Made by a program: the position numbers and the translations under genes. The notes below the pieces were generated by a model. It had not been told where the DNA came from and ran no database searches. It saw only the letters and a program-made list of their open reading frames with translations. From the NCBI GenBank assembly GCA_015501585.1, contig JADNRY010001153.1:1-16204 (forward strand): a stretch of DNA of 16,204 bases, read 5' to 3'. Each line of letters opens with the position of its first letter. Position 1 is the first letter of the stretch. This document shows, in pieces, positions 1 through 7,351 of the stretch. The DNA is from Rhodocollybia butyracea (lineage: Eukaryota; Basidiomycota; Agaricomycetes; Agaricales; Omphalotaceae).

Positions 1-545
1 GTCGAATCGTCGATGTCTTCCTCGAGAGCCTATTCTCAAGTTCCTCCTTTCCTTGCCTTCTTCCCGGACAGACCAAATCAGATCCCAAGCCCCTGTCCAT
101 AAGTCGAATTTATTCTGGGAACTCTCCTGAACGCTCTCTAGGTATCTAGGCACGCCGAAGGAAGCGAAAAGCTATCTGAAACCTCCAGACAACTTGAGCG
201 TCTTCTGGCACGGGCTAGAGTTTTGGCTTGAGTATGGCTTGAGTATGATTCGCTTGTCCTGAAGGCAGACTCTAGAACCTCTCGTTCAAGGTAATGTCAA
301 GTTCATTATATACTTGGCCACGGGCGCGATCCGTAATTCTATGCCAATCGCCATCCGCGGATCAGCTATTCCCATTCCACCTTCTTTCGACAAGTTTCTC
401 CCCTCCTCCTCTTACTTGCCAACGTAATTATAAAACTTTCATTCGAGTGCACTATACATCGTAACCCTGGTCGATCTAACCTTATCATCGCAGCTTATCC
501 TTATATACATCTACAAAGGTATAGTTAGAGAACTCCTGAGCCCAC
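1..545. other. Left-hand spacer, no gene recognised
   Basis: No reading frame above about 60 codons and no recognisable protein motif was found on either strand. A TATA-like string (tatatacat, near 503-511) and CT-rich tracts occur, but no convincing coding region follows them. Resemblance to the upstream regions of the later blocks begins near 548, at an acgtcgattctg string that recurs at about 5324. Confidence 0.5.
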
Positions 546-1038
546 TGATTAACGTCGATTCTGCAACTATCAGCTTCACTTTTGTTTGCCTTCCGAGACT
601 GTCGCGTCAACCGGTTACCCGTCTCGGTAGAGGAGTGTGGCCGCTGCGATGCCTAGGTCACCAGGAGCTCCGGACACTCATGCAGTGTGTAGCCTTCTGC
701 TCGGATCCTCTGCTGTGAAAGTAGTGGGACCTCAGCCATTTTTCCTTCCTCAAATACATTTCAATCTGTTGAGTGTTTTTTCGAAGGCCTTCGACTGTTG
801 CCTCTTGCATGCCCAATTCGTTTGGTCTTCATTATTTTTACTCAGACTTCCGAGTTGGTGGCGGAGTTGAACGATACTGATAGATTATGCTTCGCCGTAG
901 AGCGGGGTCGGGGGCGTCCATGGCAGGGGAACAACAGGCCCCTCACTAGTGGTGACCTCTAATGGAGGCTTATCTTAGGCTGCTTTAAGCCACCACAAAG
1001 TCATGTGCGATCAAATGATAATGCTACTTTATTGTCAA

Positions 1039-1587
1039 TGGTTGACTTCCCGTAGAAATTAATTGGTGAATAACGGTCAGATAAAACTTTGATGAGGCCT
1101 AAGCGAGCCGGCCATCTCACGGCATGTCGTTTCAAGCCAAAATTTGAAATTCTTGACCTCTCCTAGATTGTGAAATCTAGCAGACCCTCCGGACCCTCTG
1201 CTAGATGGTTTTTGATGGGATTTCGCTCTATTATTCTCGGCTATCAATTTCCCTATCCACATCCGGAAGTATCCCCGAGTCGTACTGAGCGTAAGAGCAG
1301 GTAAGAGCACACACCGTGAAGACTTGCAGCACTAAACAACCGCGTATGCATCTGTAGTCAACTAATATTGATTTCTCGAGATAAATTTCCCAGTGTCTGG
1401 TCTACCTAAGACTCTCGACTCTGGCACCGCGGTCTGTCCTGCCGGCCTCCCATCAACAGTAAATATTAAACGTTTACATTCTACGGGAACGACGTGTGGG
1501 ATTAATCGACAGAATCAAAAATTTGGATTTTGCTCAGAATTTCAAACGTCGATTATTCAACAGTTAATTTCTACGGGAAGTCAGCCA
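1039..1587. mobile_element. MITE-like non-autonomous element with ~35-bp terminal inverted repeats
   Basis: The left end (1039-1073) and the reverse complement of the right end (1553-1587) agree at about 32 of 35 positions, including an uninterrupted 20-base match (tgacttcccgtagaaattaa). The 549-bp interior holds only short spurious frames, so the element would be non-autonomous. Blocks B and C lack this segment at the matching place (about 2810 and 5935), so they act as empty sites. Flanks are similar (attg on each side), but I could not find a clean target-site duplication, so the superfamily is open. Inside are a perfect 9-bp inverted repeat (tctagcaga/tctgctaga, about 1177-1206) and a second partial copy of the right terminus (about 1455-1490). 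Confidence 0.65.
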
Positions 1588-1725
1588 ATATTGAAACCGT
1601 CTTCAAAACCCCTTCAACGACCATGTGCTCGTTCCTTGGCAAACTGGAACTTAAACGGTATGACCCGTAGAAAGCTTTGACCTCTGAAACGCGGTTGATT
1701 CTCCCCGCTACCAAGCATGGTTGAA

Positions 1726-1733
1726 CATATAAG
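1726..1733 (+). promoter_or_regulatory. TATA element of SSP copy 1
   Basis: A catataag string lies 67 nt before the copy 1 start codon. It aligns with tatataag of copies 2 and 3, one base changed. It is followed by the conserved gact(c/t)tgg and ctaggatacttt leader segments. The gene it would drive is broken. Confidence 0.5.
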
Positions 1734-1792
1734 ACTTTGGCTGGTCCCTCATTCAAACATCCGGATCCTAGGATACTTTGTGTCTTGTCACA

Positions 1793-2190
1793 ATGAAGGT
1801 CACCAGTGCTGTTCTCGCTGTCGCATCTCTCCTTCTCGTCAAGGCTTCCCCTCCTTCGTGAAACGTGGTATGCACGCTTGTGAATCTTACGTGTCGTCAA
1901 CTTGACAATTTTATTTAGATCAAGAATCGGAAGTCTGCCCAGGCCAGGTTACTGTCTTCGAGACTTTCATCGGTGAAAACTCCGATGTCAAACTCGTTCA
2001 TATTTCCTGTCCCGAGAATGAGGACTCCGAATCCAAACGCGATCTTAGTGCTCGTGAGACCGTGGATGTTTGCGACAAATACCTGTATGCCTTTCGTCCT
2101 TGTCGTTCGTTTTGACTCAGTTTGATTCTAAATATCATGTACCACTTACTGTTTCAATCCCAGTGGTTCTTATCACTCTAGGACCCCCAT
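1793..2190 (+). pseudogene. SSP copy 1, truncated secreted-protein pseudogene
   Basis: The ATG, hydrophobic signal peptide and exon 1/intron 1 structure match copy 3 (exon 1 1793-1867; intron 1 about 1868-1918; exon 2 about 1919-2084). Exon 1 has lost one base in a C-rich run near 1846-1851, giving a stop at 1859-1861 after 22 codons. Exon 2 is otherwise open and well conserved, with the ETFIGENSDVKL block and three cysteines. At the next junction one base is gained before the donor. The acceptor AG used in copy 3 is replaced by AT (about 2137-2138). A recognisable exon 3 start with a C-x3-C-F motif follows (about 2139-2175). Similarity fades by about 2190, and exons 4-7 are absent. No functional product is expected. 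The family role is discussed under copy 3. Confidence 0.75.
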
Positions 2191-2516
2191 GTGCGGCGCG
2201 TGTGGATCCACCTCAGTCAACGGGTATGACAGTTAAGATGCCTGACATAGAACTCTGGGGACTCATGTAGTAGCCTATTATCGACAATAGTCTACCCCCG
2301 TGACATAGCTTACATTCTATCTATAGACGAGACCCCACTGGCTCTCCGAAGGCTGCTCTTCTTCCTAGAATCAAACCCTATGTACACTTCACTGCTCTGT
2401 GCGCTGTTTTCCGTTTTTCCGTTGCCTTCTGAAATCTGTTGCGTCCTCATAGGCAATGAACGGGACTCCGCTGGTTCTTAAATTCCAACCTTCGGTACAC
2501 TCAATGCATCATTTCC

Positions 2517-2552
2517 TGTTCGTCTTCTTGTTCGTCTTCTTGTTCGTCTTCT
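2517..2552. repeat. Three tandem copies of a 12-bp unit
   Basis: Three perfect copies of tgttcgtcttct lie in the upstream region of SSP copy 2. The corresponding parts of blocks A and C are not expanded, so this is a local minisatellite growth after duplication. It also produces a low-complexity minus-strand reading frame with RRRT repeats that should not be taken for a gene. Confidence 0.9.
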
Positions 2553-3000
2553 GCTCGGGTCTCGCATGTTGTTCCCAATAAGTGGGACCTCCACTAGTTC
2601 ACCTACTTCACAATTCAACGCATTGCGTGTTGTTTCAAAGGCCCTGAGCCGTGCTACTGTTGCCTCTTGCCTGCTGACAAAAACTCTGCTGTTGTCCAAG
2701 TGCCCAATCAATTGGCATCCACCATCTTTGCAACTTGATATATCAAGACGTCCATAATGACCACGATGGGTATTCTATGCCGCAACCATGTCATGTGCGA
2801 TCTGGCTGCTACTACTATAACCTTTTTCAAAGACCTTCAATATCTTCGACCCTCGACCTTGTGCCTGTTCCTTAGCAAAAGCCAGTAGCCTCGAACGCTC
2901 TACAAGGCCATATGACCTTGCAGATGTAATGCGGTTGATGTTTCCCACAATATATCGTGCAACTTTGGTGCAACTACCCCTAGACGAACATGGTTGGAGA

Positions 3001-3008
3001 TATATAAG
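3001..3008 (+). promoter_or_regulatory. TATA box of SSP copy 2
   Basis: A perfect tatataag lies 66 nt before the ATG, followed by actctggttggttcctcg and taggatactttg leader sequence nearly identical to copy 3. The core promoter looks intact although the coding region is heavily damaged. Confidence 0.6.
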
Positions 3009-3066
3009 ACTCTGGTTGGTTCCTCGTACTTACTCCTCATCTTAGGATACTTTGTTTCCCATCACA

Positions 3067-3947
3067 ATGAAGGTCACCAATAGTGTTTTCGCCATCGCCT
3101 CTCTCCTTTCTCGTCAACGCTTCCCCCTCTTTCATGAAACGTGGTATGCACGTTTGGAAATCTTGTGTATCGTTGACCCTTACCAGTTCGCTTCAGATAC
3201 GGAGGTCTGCGCAGGCCCAAGTCACTATCTCCGAGACGTTCATTGGTGAAAACTCCGAGGTCAAACTCGCTCAGGTTTCCTGTCCCGAGAATGAAGACTC
3301 CATAATCGGTCTTCAAGCTCGTCAGGCTCCGTCTGTGGACGTTTGCGGCGATCCCTGGTACGCCATTCCTTTTCGCTCTTTCATTTTTGAGTAAACCTGA
3401 TCCTCAGGTGCCACGAACCTGCTTCACTCCCGCTGGTGGAGGACCTAATCCCAACGACTGTACTGTTATCGTTGATGCAATGAGATTCTTTAGTCAGAAC
3501 GTCAGTGAGTATCAACTTTTTTCACATTTGCTGAATCAAATGTTCGCAACACTTACCCTTTTCCCAGATGATACTTTTTTCTATTCCTACCGGGGTGAGT
3601 TTCAGTCTTGAGTTTCTTGCATACGTGTTTACATTATCCAGACTAACAAAACTAACATTGTGGTATTAAACTTATTCATCATGCGAGACCTTCTTCGTCA
3701 ACCAGATCGCCGTTAACCAAGTACTTGCGTGTTAATCTCTAACTTTTTTAGATCCTCTAACTGTAAACTCCTGCAGACTTATTGCTTTAGTGACTGGGCC
3801 ACAATTGTGGAATTCGTACGTGATATAGCTGTACACACAAAAACTGACTATATCATTCGTGTTCAGATTGCTCCCAACTGCCAAGCCACCCAAAACGCTC
3901 ACGGGGGAAATGTCTCGCAACCGACGGAACAATGGTTTATCCAGTAA
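3067..3947 (+). pseudogene. SSP copy 2, full-length but multiply frameshifted pseudogene
   Basis: All seven exons of copy 3 can be traced: exon 1 3067-3143; exon 2 from 3197; exon 3 starting near 3408 and ending at A before gtgagt; a short exon 4 near 3569-3594; exon 5 near 3643-3720; exon 6 near 3777-3815; exon 7 ending at a TAA at 3945-3947. Splice donors and acceptors are mostly preserved. The frame is broken repeatedly relative to copy 3: an extra T in 3106-3109, an extra C near 3215-3217, an extra base at the exon 2 donor and another early in exon 3, an extra T in a six-T run at 3575-3580, an extra base in exon 5 near 3670-3690, and a loss/gain pair in exon 7. Exon 3 still encodes CFTPAGGGPNPNDC. 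Several breaks lie in homopolymers, but their number argues for true decay rather than sequence error. Confidence 0.8.
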
Positions 3948-4240
3948 GTTGGATCCGATTCTTGTCATGAGTTTCCTGTCATATTCGGAATAGGGTCCAA
4001 GCAAATGATCAGTGAACACTATACTCACATTGTCCAATCGAAACAACTCACCCTCCCTCCCCTCTCGATAACAGTGTGGGTGTCTTCGGCTACATAAAGA
4101 AATTGGTTACAGTGATTGACTCAGGACTGGATGTAATTGACCTGGATGTAATATATCGCAACAGATCTGTTTGTTTTTATTTGATGAAAGTTACAAGAGA
4201 GTGCGGTGTAGAAGTGTAAACACACCAGCCGTCAACCAGT

Positions 4241-4715
4241 TTATTCCCAGATCTCAGCATTGGCCACAAGTTTTGAGACCACCAGGCTCTGGAGTCTCAA
4301 CACGACTCCCAAATCATAATGTTTCACATACTTTTCCCGCCACAGACATATCAGACCGCTTTCCGTCGCTCCCGAGGTCTAAAGCCACTACAGTGCCTCG
4401 CCGCTGTTTCCTCCTTCACCACCCAATGCAGTCATCCTTCTCGTTATACTACAGACCCACAAACTCGATGTCGATGTGCTTCTCGAAGCCACTTCCTTAC
4501 ATAGGTATATAAAGCCCAAGCTCTGGATAGTACTCTGCCGATGACTGCGTACACGTCTGGAGTACCAGGCCGCTTTGTACCTTTCTCCTCAACAGCCTGG
4601 GGGCCTAGGAATCTGCGTCTGCAGCTGGAAGTGATAGAGTATGCTTAAGCCTTTCAGATATAGCTGTGGATCTTATCACCTTAAGATTTTCACCAGTCAT
4701 AGTTTCTTTCCTCCT
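4241..4715 (-). pseudogene. Decayed copy of the last exon of the GH31 alpha-glucosidase gene
   Basis: Read on the minus strand, this stretch aligns with the terminal exon of the intact GH31 gene (7863-7352). The clearest part is 4310-4390, where an MSVAGK-containing peptide matches [12 protein letters not shown]. The tryptophan codon after it has become a TGA stop. Downstream, a leucine-valine-valine-serine segment and a TAA near 4241 match the genuine C-terminal region. Upstream, weaker matches extend to about 4715 through codons matching GNFTVAQ, FVAKP, SAYIDDG and the VTWRDFY region, with several in-frame stops. The remaining 21 exons are not present here. It is a passenger of the block duplication and cannot encode a functional enzyme. 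Confidence 0.7.
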
Positions 4716-5319
4716 ACTTGACTCTGTTTATTGCACGGTTATTGTGGTTATGTGAGAAGCGACATTAAAATTCTTGGGCAATATCACTACTCACCTTGAC
4801 AAGTGCCCCTGCCGCAACCTCAGCTAAGAGTGTCACTCTTGAGCTCACTCCCGCTTTCAGAAGTTCAAAGATTGAAAACTCAGTTTATTCTCGTGCTCGT
4901 CCTTGTGAATTACCGGCCCAGCATGTATGACATTAGATTTCGGGAAGAGCTTCCGAGTCAGATAAGAATTAAAGTCAATGGGTAAGAGAGGGTAAGGTCT
5001 GGTAAGGTATGGGTAGTAAGAGCCTGAGATTTGGGGGATAATCCGGATCAATTGCCGAAGGCACCGAAGCGGAGTTCTCTTGGTTTATATCCGTTTCCAT
5101 CATCCGCCATTCTGATTATGGGGTTCTACCTGGTTCTACTCTATTCTATACGCCAAATGGAAACATAAACACTTTTCCAGCTTAAAAAAAAAATCATCGT
5201 TCAACGTTCAACTTTTCAGCCTTGCTTCGAGTCTGCCTTATGACTTCCAAACTAAATAACCTCATCCTGATTCCTTCTTCCTTCGCAGATGCAGACTCCC
5301 TGAAACGTTGAACCTTTGA
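4716..5319. other. Spacer between blocks B and C, no gene
   Basis: About 600 bp with no supported gene. It contains short ggtaag repeats (4981-5010), a nine-A run near 5185-5193, and a tandem cgttcaacgttcaac. I could not follow GH31 similarity convincingly beyond about 4715, although a donor-like gtgagt occurs on the minus strand near 4793. It may contain further decayed duplicate sequence. Confidence 0.45.
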
Positions 5320-6131
5320 TTTACGTCGATTCTGGGTTCTAACTCAAGTCACAAAGCCAGCGTCCTGGTTCACCTTTTTCCCCTGGCGTTCCCATTGTTT
5401 GTCGTGTCGATTGGTCCCAGTCAATGAGTGAGGCTATTATAATCCCAGTGCAGGAGCTCCGGACTCTTTAATCTACTATCGACCACCCTAGCTTACATTT
5501 AGGGTTCCTATTTCTAAACAGGTCCCTGGTTCTCATCCTCCATAATTTAACATTATGCACCTCTCAATGTGTTATGCTCTGTTTTTGTCCCCAATGCCTT
5601 CTGCGATCTGTTGCGTCCTCATAGGAGCTTTATAACGGGACCCCGCTGGTTCACCTATTCTTAAATCTTGCCTAAATTCATCCCCTTACATTCAATGCAC
5701 TTTGCGTTAATTCCTGCTCTTCCGGTGCCGTCTACTCGGATCCTCACAGTCTCTGCTGCATAGTTGTGTCCAGTAAGCCAAACCCCCATCCTCAAACCAA
5801 TCCTCGAAAGATGTCACTGCACTTTTTCGGGAGGCTCAAGCTTTTGATAGAGCTCTGCGGTGTCCAATTCTTCAATTAATCAGTGGTATCCACTTGATAT
5901 CCTCAACAACGTCATGTAGTTGTTACTACTAATAACTACTTCCAAAAAAACTTCAATATCTGCGAGCATGTGCCTTTTGCTTGGCAAAGGTCAGAAATAG
6001 CAACGTCCTATGAGGCCGGACGGCTATCGACGTATTGCGGTTAATGTTGCCCGAATCTATTTTACGACTACCGTCTGCGGAATTTGGAATAATGCTTGTA
6101 GTCTGCAAGCAAGGTTGAAGGAGGTTGAAGG

Positions 6132-6139
6132 TATATAAG
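6132..6139 (+). promoter_or_regulatory. TATA box of SSP copy 3
   Basis: A perfect tatataag lies 66 nt before the ATG. Between TATA and ATG are the conserved leader segments gactctgg, cctcgtacttactcctcatc and taggatactttg. Just upstream is a small direct repeat (aggttgaagg twice, 6112-6131). Confidence 0.65.
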
Positions 6140-6197
6140 ACTCTGGTTTGCTCCTCGTACTTACTCCTCATCCTAGGATACTTTGATTCTCGCCACA

Positions 6198-7061
6198 ATG
6201 AAGGTCACCAGTACTGTTCTCGCTGCCGCCTCTCTCCTTCTCGTTGAGGCTTCCTCATCCTTCATGAAACGTGGTATGTACGCTCATAAATCTACGTGTC
6301 GTGGACCTTATCATTTTACTTTAGATCAGGAAGTCTGCGCTGGCCAAGTCGTCATCTCTGAGACTTTCATTGGTGAAAACTCCGATGTCAAACTCGCCCA
6401 TGTTTTCTGTCCAGAGAATGAGCAGTCCACAAGCGCTCTGAGTGCTCGCCAGATTGTGGATGTTTGTGACGATCCTTGTACATCGTTCCTTTACACCATT
6501 TGCGTTTTGACTCAATTTGATCTTCAGGTGCCACTACCTGCTTCCCTCCTTGCTGGTCCAGCACCTGTCGTCGACGACTGTGATGTCATTGTTGGTGCGA
6601 TGAGATTCTTCAGTCAGAACGTCAGTAAGTATCAACTTTTTCGAGTATACCAGATGAAATTTGATGAACGTTCACCCAAGACGATGATTTCACCATCGGC
6701 ACTGGCGTAAGTTTGGGTCTTGAGAGTTCTTATCACATACGTACTAAACGAGGTTAATCCAGACTAATAACACCGTAGTATTGACGTACTCAACTTGCCA
6801 GACTTTCTACGTCAATCAGGACGCAGTCGAACAAGTAATCCTCAACCTATAGCCTGCTTTGAAATCCTCTAACTCTGAACTTTTGAACGCTTGCAGAGTT
6901 ATTGCTTCAGTGACTGGGCCACAATTCTGGACTTCGTATGTGATTCAATGGTACACGAAAAACCTGACTATATCATTCATGTTCAGGTTGCTCCTCACTG
7001 CCAATCCAACACCCCCGGTGGACTTTGTGTCGCAGACGACGGACAATGGTTCATTCAGTAA
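6198..7061 (+). CDS. SSP copy 3, small secreted cysteine-rich protein with one apparent frameshift
   Basis: The best copy of the SSP family. Seven exons: 6198-6273, 6325-6477, 6528-6624, 6681-6706, 6763-6834, 6897-6935, 6987-7061. All introns are 50-62 nt with GT-AG ends. Expected product about 178 residues. Residues 1 to about 18 form a signal peptide, followed by a Lys-Arg pair (24-25) that suits Kex2-type cleavage in the Golgi. The mature part carries ten cysteines, then a DC-x2-I segment, a TCQTFYVNQ block, a YCFSDWATI block and a final GG-x-C-x4-DGQWFIQ motif. This order resembles the Ecp2-like (Hce2) secreted effector core, but only as a suggestion. One extra base near 6549-6551 breaks exon 3 under standard splicing. 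An alternative acceptor at 6560-6561 would remove the break in frame. The TAA stop overlaps a perfect gtaagt donor, so a longer C-terminus is also possible. Function unknown. Confidence 0.65.
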
Positions 7062-7351
7062 GTTGGATCTTGCATTCTTATCAGACTTCCGGTCTTATTC
7101 GTAATAGGGTCCAAAAAACTGATTGAACGCTCTACTGGTATTGTTCAATTTAAACCCGTTTTACGCCGTCAGGTAGTTTCGGACCTCAAACTATACATAA
7201 AAAAATCTTGTTTAAAGTGGTTCGCCAGTTCGTTTGATGTAAATATGTCGCGCCGATTATGCTAGTGGTTCAATTTTTTTTCATTTCATGAAAGTTACAA
7301 CAAGAGTGTACCACGTGGAAGTACAAAAAAATGCACTAGCCAACCAGTTGT

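Larger units (their letters stand above)
548..2190 (+). repeat. Block A: oldest unit of the SSP tandem duplication
   Basis: This is the first of three diverged direct repeats. Landmarks shared with the other blocks are: gatgcct plus ggagctccggac-type sequence (648-675; compare about 2238 and 5452); gttgcctcttgc (798; compare 2660); gtcatgtgcgatc (about 1003; compare about 2791); tgtgctcgttccttggcaaa (about 1623; compare about 2861 and 5970); and the TATA and leader segment just before the SSP start codon. The unit is interrupted by a 549-bp element (1039-1587). It ends inside SSP exon 3, where block B sequence begins near 2200. Boundaries are by eye and accurate to tens of bases. Confidence 0.65.
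2200..4715 (+). repeat. Block B: duplicated unit with SSP copy 2 and a GH31 exon fragment
   Basis: This block resembles block C (about 5320-7863) along its length. Shared features in order are: the ctgttgcgtcctcatagg region (2437 versus 5607), the TATA and leader segment, all seven SSP exons with their introns, a 3' region with gaaagttacaa (4187 versus 7288) and caaccagtt (4232 versus 7340), and then sequence matching the terminal GH31 exon in minus orientation. It shows that the original duplication included the convergent neighbour's 3' end. Edges are approximate. Confidence 0.7.

Noticed and set aside
637..870. 77-codon plus-strand frame starting with MAAAMPRSPGAP
   Set aside because: It lies in the non-coding upstream part of block A. 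The equivalent parts of blocks B and C are not open in this frame.
2478..2711. Minus-strand frame with RRRTRRRT repeats
   Set aside because: The repeats come from the 12-bp tandem repeat at 2517-2552, not from a conserved protein.
4171..4512. 113-codon plus-strand frame
   Set aside because: It is antisense to the GH31 exon pseudogene and has no counterpart at the same place downstream of copy 3.
4506..4513. Strong TATA-like string (tatataaa) followed by an ATG at 4541 and a 35-codon frame
   Set aside because: The string aligns with codons of the decayed GH31 last exon on the other strand, so it is a by-product of that exon. The following frame has no protein-like features.
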